Assembly (NCBI RefSeq): GCF_022605165.1
Contig: NC_063068.1
Location: 5,084,001 to 5,148,000, forward strand
DNA from: Purpureocillium takamizusanense
Lineage: Eukaryota > Ascomycota > Sordariomycetes > Hypocreales > Ophiocordycipitaceae
Direction: 5' to 3'
DNA: 64,000 nucleotides
In this document: positions 1 through 10,499 of the stretch, piece by piece
Layout: each line of letters begins with the position of its first letter
Position numbering within the stretch: position 1 is the first letter of the stretch
Translations under genes and position numbers: made by a program
The notes under the pieces: generated by a model
The model's database searches: none
What the model was told of the DNA's origin: nothing
Seen by the model: the letters and a program-made list of their open reading frames with translations, nothing else

Positions 1-547
1 TGACGCTGTCCGAAGCCGCGCTCGTCCTCAACGCCCTGGTGGCCAAGCGCCGAAACGATCGTAAAAACGTCAATGAGACCGAGTACGTGCGGTTACCCTG
101 TCGTTGCGCAAAGGGGCCCTTGTGGCTTGCAGATGGAGGGGACATGGGGCTCTGACCCGTGGGACTTGGCTGACTGGCTTTGACCTGCGCAGGATGTTGA
201 ATCAAACCCTCAACTACTTGGACCACTTTGCACGGTTTACGCAAAAAGAGAATGTCGAAGCCGTGGAGCGGCTGCTGAGCTCGCACAAGGACCTGGCCAA
301 GTTTGAGCGCGCGCAACTTGGTGAGGCTCCATGAAATGCTGCCATATCACCTCGGGGAGAACAAGGGGTGAACCGACGTGATTGTTCTTCACTACGGATT
401 GCTAAACAAGACAACGTATTTCTAGGATCCCTATGCTGCGAAAATGCCGACGAGGCAAAGACCTTGATCCCGTCGTTGCAAGACAAGATCAAGGATGAGG
501 ATCTGCAAGATCTGCTCGACGAGATCTCGAAGCTCCAGAACCGATGA
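1..547 (+). CDS. rpb4: DNA-directed RNA polymerase II subunit RPB4, 3' part
   Basis: This is the C-terminal part of RPB4, which pairs with RPB7 to form the stalk of RNA polymerase II in the nucleus. The start lies before the window. Exons visible here are 1-82, 193-320 and 426-547. Introns 83-192 (GTACGT...CAG) and 321-425 (GTGAGG...TAG) join in frame. Recognisable family segments are TLSEAALVLNALV, a LDHFARF stretch with ENVEAVERLL, and the end LCCENADEAKTLIPSL followed by an acidic helix to LQNR-stop. These are the helical HRDC-like elements of the RPB4/RPC9 family. The FERAQLG-LCCENADEA junction is exactly what removing the second intron gives, so the model is solid. RPC9 is the only close alternative, and the LCCEN/LIPSL ending fits RPB4. 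Confidence 0.9.
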
Positions 548-1175
548 TCGAATGCTCTTCTCGCAAGCTGTATACATCAGCCTGTTGCCATCTTGTCGTC
601 CTCTCGGGCTCGTAGCAGTAACAGAACCGGTTAAAGGGATGGAAAAGAACCCCTGGATACACTGGGTCCTCAAAAAGAGAAGAAGGCTGCGGCTCGACGA
701 CGCCGGGCCGGCCTGCCAGGAACTTGTTCTGGCCTTCTATAGGATTACGGGCGCGGGTACTTGCATTTCAGGGCGCATGGACAAACGACACAAGGGAGTG
801 GGTTTCTTTTGCCGTTTTGTGATTTTCTTCCTCATCTTCCGTACAGCGCGAAGAGGGACTGGGTTTGCCGCACGTCCAGTACGAGAAAAGCGAGAATACC
901 CCCAATAAATTGGAAAATGGGAATGTTGGCCAGAGCCCGATTCTTTCTGCGATCTACATACCCCGTGTCGCCCTCTCGGTTGCCCGTCTCTGTCTAGCCT
1001 CTTTGATTAAGCTTACATGACCATGCAAATAGCGCCAATTGTCTGCAAGTATTACGCGACTGGCCGTCGACTCTGGGGCATCTCCTTCTGGAAGCAACTC
1101 AGACTGTTCCTTTGGGTTGCAGATACATGGGGGGGATTATAGCTCAAGCAAGAACTGTTCGACGTGGCCATTGAT
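548..1175. other. Intergenic, convergent 3' ends
   Basis: This interval lies between the rpb4 stop and the stop of the membrane-protein gene on the other strand. It should hold both 3' UTRs. Overlapping short ORFs here resemble no family and I see no other element. Confidence 0.5.
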
Positions 1176-2487
1176 TTACGACCGTCCGCCTCCTGCAGCA
1201 CCGGGTGCTCTGTCGTTTCCAGACCCGGAACCACCGCCACCGAGGGTGCGCCACTGGTCCCACTGGTTGACGTATCCAGCGCGTCCGCTCTGCGTCTGGA
1301 TGGAGCTGAGGTTGGCGCGCGGGTCTGCCGCGGGCGTTGTTGGCACGGAGCCGGGTGAATAGTGGTGATACGAGTGCGGTCGCACGAGACCACCAGCTGC
1401 GAAGTCTGCGGGTGACATTGGGCTCACTGGGAACACGGGAGCCTCGGCGGGCAGCTCGGCGGGTGCGGCGACGCCTCTGCCGTCCATTTCGACGGGTGAA
1501 ACGGCGATAGTGCTCATCTCGTACGCGTCGGTTCCTGAACGGTGTTGATTTTGTGGGCGGTCTACCCGACCTGCAAAGCTGGGTGTCAATATCAGCAGAA
1601 CGGGGGACAGCGAGCCTCGAAGGCTCGGGACCAGGTGAATCACCTCCAAACGGGGCAAAAGGATCGGTGCTGACTGGTCGGCCTGTCGTATGGGGAGACG
1701 CGTGCTGGTACTGTGGCCCTTGCTTCTCAACCGCAGAGGCGACCGCGGAGGCGTCGTCTCGGCCGGGTCCATGGCCGCTGCTCGGCACGCTGAAAACAAA
1801 GTCGTTGGAAATTTGCGCCTCTTCCAGGAGTCTCTGCTTGCGCTGTCGTTGAATCGCGCCCCATATAAGGACGACGATGATGGCTAGGCACGCCGTGCCG
1901 CCTACGGCCACGGCCACGATGGTTCCAGAGGCGACGGAGCCGGCTTGGGCGTTAGTCGTGGCGGAGGAAGAGCTCGCGGCGGGCGTGTCCGTCGTGGGGC
2001 TATATGAGATGCCTGTGGACTGGTCGGCGGCTGTCTTCGTGAGGGAAGGAGTCTCAACGAGAGAGGCAGTATCGGTTAAAGAGGGGATGTCGGTTGTTGA
2101 GGACGGGGCCTCGGAGAAGATGGTGGTGTGGCGCGTTACGGTCACGACTGACGAGTTGGGGATGGTGTGCGTGATGCCGGAATCCGTGCGCTTCGAAGTC
2201 GACGACGCCGTGAGGGTGATGGTGCTCCGGGGTCTCTCAGAGCTGCTCTCGGTTGTCTTTGAGGTGTGCTTGCTCGACTTGGTGCTGGTCGAAAGCGTCG
2301 GCAACGTGACGGGCGCCGAGGCCGTTGCGGTGTCGTCACCACCGTCGGGGCAGGTCGGCAGATCGCACGGGTCGACAGAGCAGCAGCCGAGAAAGTCGTT
2401 GCCGTCGCACCTGTAGAACGCGGTGCCTTTGGGACAAGTCGCGGCGTCGGCGGCGCGTTGGCCGAGCGCCTCGGGGGCTGGGACCAT
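1176..2487 (-). CDS. Single-pass membrane protein with Cys-rich ectodomain and Ser/Thr-rich stalk
   Basis: A 412-residue protein in two exons (2487..1644 and 1570..1176) with a 73-bp intron (1571-1643, GTGATT...CAG). Splicing joins FAPFGG to RVDRPQNQ in frame. Residues 18-46 hold six cysteines in the pattern C..C..CC..C..C. A long Ser/Thr-rich, probably O-glycosylated stretch follows. One hydrophobic segment at about 188-210 (start GTIVAVAV, end VLIWG) precedes a basic stop-transfer region and a cytosolic tail of about 200 residues rich in Pro, Ser and Gly. No cleavable signal peptide is visible, so the TM is probably a signal anchor with the N-terminus outside. The start at MVPAPEAL was chosen because it is the first ATG directly before the Cys module; the upstream frame is low-complexity Ser/His/Arg. 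The architecture resembles fungal cell-wall stress or adhesion sensors, but it lacks a clear WSC domain. Function unknown. Confidence 0.75.
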
Positions 2488-3700
2488 GGCTGGGGGTCGT
2501 CGTCGTGCCCGCGAGGCTGCAACGGCGTTGCCTGTGCTGGATGGTGGATGATGACGATGAAGATGGTGATGATGGAGCTTTGCGGGTGACTCGAGGGTTG
2601 GGAGAGAGGAACGCGAGGAGAAGCAAGCGCACAGCGTTGTTCTGCTGCTGCTGCTGTGATGCCGGTGGTGTAAAGGGAAAGAAGACGAAGAGGAGAGGAG
2701 GGCAACAGGAGGAGGAGAAGAACAAGACGGGGCACAACGGCCAGCCACGTAGAGATACGGCTGAAGAACGGCTCAGGAGGTGCGCGCAGCTGTTCAGCAC
2801 TTGGCGCTGACGTCTGCCACTCTGAACGGAACCAGCCTCGGCCAGCTGGCGCAACTCTCTCTGTCTCTACCGCATAACCAACCCCCCTCACCCACCCAGG
2901 TCCTCCCGCCGAGGTTATCAGCCAGACGGCCAGACCCCTCGGTTCACCGCCTACCTACCTACCTACCAACCAACGGAGCTCGGCCCAGGGTCGAAGAGGG
3001 AGGAACGCGGCAGTGGTGGGCAAAAGGAGGGGGTGTTCTTCCCGCTGGTGGGCAGAGGGAGAGAGGGAGGGGGGAGGGGTGTCGCGGGGGGCGTCGTCTC
3101 GTCGGGTCGAACCAGGCAGGAGAGCGGTGAAGCGGCGGGGGTTGGCTGGCTGGCCTCGCAGACGAGCCGGAGAGATGGATGGGATGGGGTGGGAGAGAAC
3201 AAGAGGGGAGGAGGGGGGCTGTTTCGTCAGCTGGGTTGCGGTGCGATGCGATGAGCACCCCTAGGTGAGTGTTGAGTTCGAACAGGGCGGCCGTCGTCCC
3301 CAATCACGCGTAGGCCAAGGCCAAGGCTGGGCAGCAGTGAGTAGGTATGGGAGGTAGGTCGGCACCGCAGCTATTGTCGGTACGATAGGACGGACGGATG
3401 GACGGAGCGAGCCAGCCAGCCAGCCAGCGAAGCCGGGCCAGCAAGATGGCCAAGGGACAAGGGGGCAGGCATCTCATCTCATCGCACCGAACCTCGCCGT
3501 GTGCGACCAAGAACAAGGCCCTACGTCGGACCGGTCCGTCCTCCTGCTCTCCTGCTCCCCAGCCGCCTCTTCCTCACTGAGCACACGTTGAGGGCTCTGC
3601 CGCCTTGATCTCGTCTCGCCGCCGCCACCGCCGCCGCCGCCACCGCACTCCGAGGCACCGACACTACCGCGTCATGCGTAGCCTTGTGCCATGCTTGTTG

Positions 3701-3791
<91 letters not shown>

Positions 3792-4780
3792 GTACGTACT
3801 GCCTACGCCATGTTGTGCAGTGCCGCGCAGCACGACTCTGTCTGTCCGTCCATCGTCATCGTGGCTGGCGGGCACTTGTTGTGCGCAAGCGAAGGGAAAA
3901 GGGCAAAGCGAAAGCGAAAAAAAAACATAAAAACGGATGGCTGCATGGTTACGTCCCTCCTTTCCCCTCCCCCCTCTCTCTCTGTCTGTGTCTCTCTCCG
4001 CATTGTTCCCGATATCCGTCAGGAGTACCTTATGGAACGGGAACCCCTGGTGCGGTCTGTGGGTTCGCATCATGTTGTTTCGATATTGAGCCGACATTTC
4101 TGCGTTTGCGCTTGCATATATCAATGGATAAAGTGCATCGTATATCTACATGTACACGTTGCCCGAGTCCAAACGTGTACGCCCCCGCCCCAATCCCTCC
4201 CCCCTGGTTCCCTATCCTGGTTGATGGGCGGATGCTGCTTCATCTAACGTTACCAGCCCGGCCTGCTCCCCCGCGGCGGGGTGCGTGAATCATACCTACC
4301 TATCTACCTGCCTGCCTACCGAGGACGACTAAACAAACGCCAATCTAAGGTGATGCCCGGGGGTTGGCAGGCAGGCAGGCAAGGGTCGCGAGCGGATCGA
4401 GTGAGTGAGTGTTCCAGGGGAAAAAAGGCAACCCGCCTCGGTCCGAAGCCCGCGTACCGTGTACGTACGTGGTAACAAACAAACAAACGCGGCTTAAGGG
4501 GGAAAGGAAAGGGAGGGGTGAAGGGGGGCCGCCTGGATGCAGCGAAACGTCCTCTGTGCGACCGCTGTCCCGAGACGGACACTCAGATGTGCAGACAGAC
4601 ACACGAGATGCACAAAAGAGAGGGTCAGGCGAGTAACCAGGCCGTTGTAGGTGAAGAAAAAAGTCCGAGACGCCGCTTCATTTGATGCTCAAATAGACAT
4701 GTGTCTCCGCACATGCCTTGTCTGTCCCTCTCTCTATATAAACCAACCGTAACCACCCTGACCGGGACCGCTACTACTTA
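2488..4780. other. Intergenic, 5' of the membrane protein and 3' of puf6
   Basis: A 2.3-kb stretch with no supportable gene. It holds Gln/Ser/Arg-like low-complexity ORFs on both strands, ACCT and CAGC short repeats (about 2951-2970, 3413-3428 and 4293-4320) and the long CTA microsatellite at 3701-3789. The part next to 2487 is the likely promoter of the membrane-protein gene. The part next to 4780 is the puf6 3' UTR. Confidence 0.5.
3701..3789. repeat. (CTA)n microsatellite, about 30 copies
   Basis: An uninterrupted run of CTA trinucleotides about 89 bp long. It produces artificial poly-Leu, poly-Tyr, poly-Thr and poly-Val reading frames on the two strands, none of which is a real gene. Confidence 0.97.
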
Positions 4781-6949
4781 CTACAGCTTCTCCAGCAGAA
4801 TCTTGCTGCCCGCGTTGCCTACCGGCGCGTCCGCCTTCTTCTTGCCCTTCTTGCCACCCTTGTCCGCCTTCTCTGCCTTGTCCTCCTTGGCCGCGGCCTG
4901 CTCCGGCGTCATCTCCGTGGCCGCCTTCTCCAGTGCCTTCTTGTTCTTCTTGAGCGTCTTCTTCAGCTCGGCCGACTCGCCAAAGTCGCCCGCCTCCGTC
5001 ATGGCGACGACGACAAACGAGCTCGGCCCCGTGGCCCAGTCCACCACGTAGTCCTTGATGACCGGGTACAGGTAGTTGGCAAACCCCAGCGGCGGCTCGA
5101 CCTGGACCACCTTGCCCGCGGCCTTGTCGAACCGACCCCCCTGGATCAGGGACTTGAGCATGCGCCCACCAAACGGCGTCCGCGAGATGTGCGGGGCCGC
5201 AGCCACTTCGTCCTCTGCCGGCTCCTGCTTGGGGTCGCCCTTGGCAGACTGTGCGACGGCCTCGAGCGCCGCCTCCTTGCCTTGCACCTCGGAGAGGAGA
5301 ACGTCGGCGACGAACTGGCAGCCAAACGCCGTCGACATCAGCTCTGTTGATCCGGCGGCAATCACCGACAGAAGCTGAGGGGCGAAAGCGGCGATGAGCT
5401 CCTTGCGGCGAACGTCCTCGTCCTTCTTACTCGTCGTCTTTCGAATCTCGTGCACCTCCTGCAGGACCTCCCAGTCGAACGATTGGCTGGCGGGGAACAG
5501 GGACTTGGACAGCCCCTCAAACAGATACAGCAGCGTCAACCTCGCGTTGGGGTTGTTGACCGCACCGACGACGTTTTGCACAATCTCGTCTTCCTTGTCG
5601 CCGAGCAACTCGGGGAATACCGACTTGGCGACGAGCTTGGTGTCGTCGATGACGTCGAAGGCAGTCAGGATGACGAGGTGGGCGTAGTTGTCGCCCGCCA
5701 TGAGGACGAGCGTGTCCTTGTACGTTTTGAGCAGCTGTTTACGGTCCTTGGATGTCCCGTGCGCGAGCAGCAGACACGACAGGCGCGCCCCTGACTTGGT
5801 AAAGGCCATGTTCTTGAGCAGGTCGCCGCCCTCGTCTCCCTTGATGAGCTCCATGAACTCGGTGAACTCCTCCGTCCCAGGCGTAGTGCTGGAGTAGTAT
5901 TGAAACATGGCGTCGTGCAGCATGGTGAAGCCTGTCATTTTCTTTTGGATCAGGGTGTTGATCATGTCCACCAAGCTCTTCATGATGGGTCCGCGCTTGC
6001 TGGGCTCTTTGGCGAGAATCTCCTTGAGGTCGGCGGTGGGCGTCGTGTCCTTGGTCAGCTCGCGCAGGGAAAACTCGGGGCCGTACCACTCGCGCAGCAG
6101 GCTCGCCTTTTGCTCCTTGGTGGCCACCGTGCGGTAGATGTCGTCGAGGATCCACGAGGCCTCGGCGTGGTTGATGAGCTTGCGGACCTTGCCGTAAAAG
6201 TTGGGAATGACGAGGTCGCGGATCTCGTCGTCGTTTTGCACCAGGAGCTTACCGATGAGGAACTTTGCGTAGCGGCTCTCGGCGAGCTGGGCGTAGCTGC
6301 CCTCGAGCTCGCGGGCGATTTGCTTGCGCTGCTCGGGCGTCGAGTACTTGATGGCCGTCTGGACGGCCCTGACGGCGTCGTGCTTGAGCACAAAGTCCCT
6401 GCAGCGGCCGGTGATGATGCTGAACAGCTCCTCGACGAGCTTCTGCCGCTCGTCCTTGGGCACGTGCGACTTCCTCCTCAGGCGCTCCCAGATCTTCTTG
6501 GTGCGGTGGACCTCGTCGGCGAGGGGCTTGGCGGCCTTGCGCTCCTGGGCAAGCTGCTTCTGCTTTGCGTGCGACTCGCGGGACGTCATGCCGGCTGCGT
6601 TGGAGGGGTCAATGTTAGCTGGCGCTGCACGTTGTGGGTAGGGACAGGCGCTGTTCTGGGAGGGGAAGGGGGGGAGGCGCGCAAAGAGAAACGTACAGCG
6701 GTCAAAGGCAGTGTTGGCCTTGTCGCCGCCGGCCTTGGGCGCATCGTCAGACTTGCCCTCGAGCTTGACGCCGCCATCGCCATCGTCGTCGGAGAAGCTC
6801 TCAAAGTCATCGGACTCGTCCTTGGCCGGTCGCTTGGGAGGCTCGGAGGAGTCGCCCATCCGCGGCTTCTTGGCCTTGCCGTCGGACTTGGCCTTGGTCC
6901 CGGACGAAGACTTTCTCTTCTCGCCGACCTTGGCGTCTTTTGAAGCCAT
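4781..6949 (-). CDS. puf6: Pumilio-family RNA-binding protein PUF6
   Basis: A 688-residue homologue of yeast Puf6 / human PUM3, a nucleolar and mRNA-binding protein involved in 60S assembly and translational repression. Two exons, 6949..6697 and 6594..4781, are separated by a 102-bp intron (6595-6696, GTACGT, CTAAC branch, CAG). The N-terminus is Lys/Ser/Asp-rich with a basic nuclear-localisation-like stretch (KKPRMGDSS) and an acidic cluster (FSDDDGDGG). The conserved block follows, starting RTKKIWERLRRK and containing FVLKHDAVRAVQTAIKY, SRYAKFLIGKLL and FGCQFVADVLL, which are Puf-type helical repeats. The C-terminus is Lys-rich. The start MASKDAKVG is the first true ATG in frame; the longer frame starts from a TTG. 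The intron length is a multiple of three and contains no stop. It shares the upstream interval 6950-7407 with the divergent RWD gene. Confidence 0.92.
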   Translation of the reverse strand: MASKDAKVGEKRKSSSGTKAKSDGKAKKPRMGDSSEPPKRPAKDESDDFESFSDDDGDGGVKLEGKSDDAPKAGGDKANTAFDRCTFLFARLPPFPSQNSACPYPQRAAPANIDPSNAAGMTSRESHAKQKQLAQERKAAKPLADEVHRTKKIWERLRRKSHVPKDERQKLVEELFSIITGRCRDFVLKHDAVRAVQTAIKYSTPEQRKQIARELEGSYAQLAESRYAKFLIGKLLVQNDDEIRDLVIPNFYGKVRKLINHAEASWILDDIYRTVATKEQKASLLREWYGPEFSLRELTKDTTPTADLKEILAKEPSKRGPIMKSLVDMINTLIQKKMTGFTMLHDAMFQYYSSTTPGTEEFTEFMELIKGDEGGDLLKNMAFTKSGARLSCLLLAHGTSKDRKQLLKTYKDTLVLMAGDNYAHLVILTAFDVIDDTKLVAKSVFPELLGDKEDEIVQNVVGAVNNPNARLTLLYLFEGLSKSLFPASQSFDWEVLQEVHEIRKTTSKKDEDVRRKELIAAFAPQLLSVIAAGSTELMSTAFGCQFVADVLLSEVQGKEAALEAVAQSAKGDPKQEPAEDEVAAAPHISRTPFGGRMLKSLIQGGRFDKAAGKVVQVEPPLGFANYLYPVIKDYVVDWATGPSSFVVVAMTEAGDFGESAELKKTLKKNKKALEKAATEMTPEQAAAKEDKAEKADKGGKKGKKKADAPVGNAGSKILLEKL

Positions 6950-7407
6950 CTCTCGTCGTCCAACTGTGGGGGTTTTCGTTGGTGTACGGCGGTGCGAGGT
7001 TGGAATTGAGGGGGGGATGCTCGCGAAGAGACTGAGAGAAGTGCTACTCAATTATTTGAGAGAGCCATTCTCCGTCGCAGGCACTACAGAGACTTGCCAG
7101 CGGTGCCGCGCCGCGCTACCCAGATTTTTTTTTTTGTCAAACTGCCGAGCGGTCAGCGTCGGCTAGGCCTATCTGGGCGTCGCCGGGACCCCGCCATCAA
7201 TCGGCGCCCCACGTCGCTGTGGCGGCGCCTGGCTTGCATCCAATGCACTCACTGCCTACGAAGTAACTAAGTTACCGTACAAGTTGCGTATCCAAGGCCA
7301 GTTGCGACATCGAAACAGCACAGGGCCTCATCGCGGCTAGACGTCGCGCACATCTCCCACATACCCGTCCTGTCCGTCTGGCAATCGGTCCTGCCATATC
7401 CTCCAAG
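6950..7407. promoter_or_regulatory. Divergent promoter between puf6 and gir2-like gene
   Basis: A 458-bp head-to-head intergenic interval that must hold the promoters and 5' UTRs of both flanking genes. A poly-T run sits near 7126-7135. I could not assign a specific factor-binding site. Confidence 0.55.
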
Positions 7408-8205
7408 ATGGGCCGAGAAGACCAAGTGGAGGAGCGCGAGGTGCTCGAGTCCATTTTCCCCGACGAAATCACAGGTCAGTTTCCCCTCCTCCCCCTTCTT
7501 TCATGGTGTTCGAAAAGCAAGCATCGCTGAACCCCCCCCTCCCCTCTCGTGACAGACATATCCGAGACCGAGTACAGGATATCCGTCACGTTAGACCCCC
7601 CGGATGGCGTCCCCGGCCAGGAGGAAGAGGACGAACCCCCGCAGTTCTTCCTGCAGGTCCGCTACCCGGCCGACTACCCAGACTCGGCGCCGCACCTCGA
7701 CATGATCGCGCCGCCCAACGCGGCCCCGCACCCCGACTTCAGCGTCGCCGACGACCGCGAGCAGCTCCTGGCGGGGCTCGGCGACACCATCCAGGAGAAC
7801 CTCGGCATGGCCATGGTCTTCACGCTCGTGTCGGCGCTCAAGGAGGCGGCCGAGCAGCTCATCCAGGACCGCCGCGACGCCGCCGCCAAGGTCAAGGAGG
7901 AGGAGCTTCTCGCCGCCGAGCGCGAGGAGAACAAGAAGTTCCACGGCACCCCCGTCACCCCCGAGACGTTTCTCAAGTGGCGCGAGGACTTCCTCCGCGA
8001 GATGGCCGAGAAGGAGCAGCGCGAGGAGGAGGAGCGCCTCGCCGAACTCAAGAGGGCCAGGGTCAAGGAGCCCGTCAAGCTCACTGGCAGGCAGCTCTGG
8101 GAGCGCGGCCTCGCCGGCAAGGTCGACGAGGAGGCCGACGAGGAGGAGGACGACGGCGGCATGCCGACAGAGGGCATGGACAAGCTCCAGGTTGAAGCTG
8201 CCTGA
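7408..8205 (+). CDS. gir2: RWD-domain protein, GIR2/RWDD1 (DRG regulatory protein) family
   Basis: A 238-residue RWD protein from two exons, 7408..7474 and 7556..8205, with an 81-bp intron (GTCAGT...CAG). The RWD domain covers roughly residues 5-115. It includes EEREVLESIFPDEI at the N-terminus and the hallmark YPxxYPDSAP segment (RYPADYPDSAPHLDM). An acidic coiled-coil region follows, then the conserved LTGRQLWERGLAGK box near the C-terminus, seen in RWDD1/DFRP2 proteins, and an acidic tail. In yeast, Gir2 binds Gcn1 through its RWD domain and binds the ribosome-associated GTPase Rbg2 through its C-terminal half, linking it to translation and the general amino-acid control response. The assignment to Gir2 rather than another RWD protein rests on this second box. 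Confidence 0.88.
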
Positions 8206-8540
8206 GCGGCGGACGAGCATGGACGGCGCATGATTTTTGGGAGTTGGACAGACCATGATGGGTTTCGTCTCGAGAGTTGGCCCTGGGTGGGCACACACCA
8301 TCACGGCTAGCGGTCTTATACGGTACAGAGAATGCACCTCGTGCACGGGCGCAACGGCCAGGAAGACGCTCTGCGTATATACATACTGCTTCAGACTTGA
8401 AGCCGATCAGATCCAGAATCTACATGCCAGCGGCTTTGATGTCCGCCCCGCGAAGCGCGCCATCCTTTTGTCGTGCTTCTACCCCAACGCCGTCTAATGC
8501 CGCCATTCAAACCCGTTCAAATTCCGACGTCCATGCCGCT
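8206..8540. other. Intergenic, convergent 3' ends
   Basis: A 335-bp tail-to-tail interval between the RWD gene and the TPR gene. It holds both 3' UTRs and I see nothing else in it. Confidence 0.5.
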
Positions 8541-9701
8541 CTAGTCCTGCATCTCGTCGTCCTCATCTACCTCGCCGTCGTCCTCGCCGCTGTCTTCCCA
8601 GTCGTCTTCCTCGCCCTCTGGGAGCTCGCCCAGCTCCTTGTTGATGGCGTTGAACAGCTCCACCGCGTGCTCGCCCAGCCGCTCGTCCTCGTACTCGAGC
8701 ATGGCGTACAGCTTGAGGCACCGTACCAGCCACTTGCGCGACGTGGACCACGTCGACCTCCACTCCTCGCCCTCGAGCTGCGATTCCTTGGCGTTGCTAG
8801 CCTCGCCGTTGGGCGCTGCCGATGCCGACTTGGCCCCGCCCTCGCGCTGCTTCTCGCCCGCGATATACAGGCCCCAGCCGCCGAGGTACCACGCCTCGAC
8901 GCTCTGGTCGTCGTCGGCAACTAGGCGTTCGAGAACGCGCAGGGCCTCGTCCTCCATCTCCGTCTCGAGCAGCAGGCGCGCCAGGCCGACGCGCGTGGGG
9001 AACTCGGGGACCAAGGGGTGTTCGGGCGGCAGGTCCTGCCACAGCTCGAGGCTGCGCCGCAGCGCGCCTTTTGCGTCGTCGACGCGCGTCTGCGAGATGC
9101 GCACGTTGGCGACCGTCTGCCACGTCTCGGGGGAGCCCGGGGCGATGAGAATGGCCTCGGTGATGAGGGCCTCGCAGCGCTGCTCGGCGTCGTCCTCCCA
9201 CGACAAGTCGGTCATGTACACCTCGGCGACGGCGCACAGGACGCCGCCCAGCTTGTTCTGCTTCTCCTCGAGGGTGGCCTGCTGGTCCGGGGTGCGGGAC
9301 GGCAGGTCGGACAGGGCCTGGATCTGTTTTCGCAGGGTCGCGGCGCCGCGCTCGAACCACCGGACGCTGTCCTGGCCGCCGTCTTCGCTGAGCTGGGCCA
9401 GGAGCAAGAACTTTTCGGGCCCGCCGCCGACCTTTTCGTCGACCATGCCATCTCCATCGAGCTCGACGGCGCGTTGGAAAAAGGACCGCGCCTCGTCGAC
9501 GTCGCCCGCCTCGACGTGCAGGATTCCCAGCAGGTTGAGGGCGCGCAGCTCATAGTCGCCGCCGGAGCCGGTGGCCTCGAGCGCGCGGGCGGCGAGGACT
9601 ATGGCCTCGTCGAGGTTGCCGACGTCGAGCTGCGTCTCGGCATCGGCGAGGATGGCGCCGGGGCCGGGCTGCTTCCTGTCGCTGGGCCGACTAGGCGCCA
9701 T
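8541..9701 (-). CDS. acl4: TPR-repeat ribosome assembly chaperone, ACL4-like
   Basis: An intronless gene for a 386-residue TPR protein. Tandem helical repeats begin at about residue 18 (ILADAETQLDVGNLDEAI) and recur as LNLLGILHVEAGDVDEARSF, TWQTVANVRISQTRVDDAKG and SVEAWYLGGWGLYIAGE. The protein ends in a strongly acidic tail (EGEEDDWEDSGEDDGEVDED). TPR solenoid, size and acidic tail all match Acl4, the dedicated chaperone that captures nascent ribosomal protein Rpl4 (uL4) and carries it to the nucleus. Start MAPSRPSDRK is the first ATG in frame; upstream is CT/AT-rich leader. Generic TPR proteins are the alternative. Confidence 0.8.
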   Translation of the reverse strand: MAPSRPSDRKQPGPGAILADAETQLDVGNLDEAIVLAARALEATGSGGDYELRALNLLGILHVEAGDVDEARSFFQRAVELDGDGMVDEKVGGGPEKFLLLAQLSEDGGQDSVRWFERGAATLRKQIQALSDLPSRTPDQQATLEEKQNKLGGVLCAVAEVYMTDLSWEDDAEQRCEALITEAILIAPGSPETWQTVANVRISQTRVDDAKGALRRSLELWQDLPPEHPLVPEFPTRVGLARLLLETEMEDEALRVLERLVADDDQSVEAWYLGGWGLYIAGEKQREGGAKSASAAPNGEASNAKESQLEGEEWRSTWSTSRKWLVRCLKLYAMLEYEDERLGEHAVELFNAINKELGELPEGEEDDWEDSGEDDGEVDEDDEMQD

Positions 9702-10499
9702 CTCGGAGTGTGTGCGTGCGTGTGTGAGTATATGGCGAGATGAGTGCCGGCTAGCTGCTGCTGACGATTGGTGCGTCTGGCGGCCCCTTTGGAGAATATG
9801 GGGGTGTCCGCGAGGCGGTTCGAGGGCTTGCTGATTGTAAGAATGAGGATGAGGATGGAATGATGAAAGAATGGAATTGATGAGGCAACAGAGCAGCAGC
9901 AGCAGTAGCAGGGCCGCTCGCCGCTGTGGAGTAGACGACGGGAACATGGAGCGTCGTCAAAAATTTTGGGCAGCGGCGTCGTTATCGATAAGGCCCTACT
10001 CAGCACCTAGCTTACCTTCATTGGCGATGCTGCTAGTTAGTTACTGTGCCGCCCGCAAGCCTCGCCCGCTGGGCACCCACTTACAGCAGCTGGAGGGTGG
10101 CCACAGCCAGCCCGCCCGCTGGCCCGCCGTCCCTCCCGAGAACCGAGACCCCGACGTCGCAGATTTGAGCCCGCCTCGGTGTCGGACGAATTACTTGCAC
10201 GACTGCCCTTTCTCAGAAGCCCGGGGGCCGAATCGAACAAGGAAGAAAAGAGACTCTCCGTTCTCCCAACGCGCCTCGCCCTTCATCATCATTCGACGAA
10301 ACAGGAAGAGGGGAAATAGAGCTTGAAGTCATCATCACAAGTCTTTATCTCATCTTCACTTCCCGTCCGCCCTGGCATACACCACACTCACCGCCATCAT
10401 CAGCTTCCTCACCACCACCCCTCACTGAGTCACCCGGCTCAAAACACACACCTCACCGTCCACGCACACCCAGCTGCTGCTGCCGCCGCCATCACCACA
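9702..10499. promoter_or_regulatory. Divergent promoter between acl4 and riboflavin synthase
   Basis: A 798-bp head-to-head interval holding both promoters and leaders. It contains a CAG-rich tract near 9893-9912 and a GTTAGTTACTGTGCC motif at 10036-10050 that recurs almost unchanged at 62897-62911. No RFN riboswitch is expected or seen. Confidence 0.5.

Noticed and set aside
1144..2748. A single 534-codon frame for the membrane protein, running through the tail without an intron
   Set aside because: Past the FAPFGG point this frame becomes Arg-rich noise, whereas the 73-bp intron leads into a Pro/Ser tail typical of such proteins.
3605..4288. Open frames of up to 227 codons on both strands around the CTA repeat
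   Set aside because: They are translations of the microsatellite (poly-Leu, poly-Tyr, poly-Thr, poly-Val) with no conserved flanking sequence.
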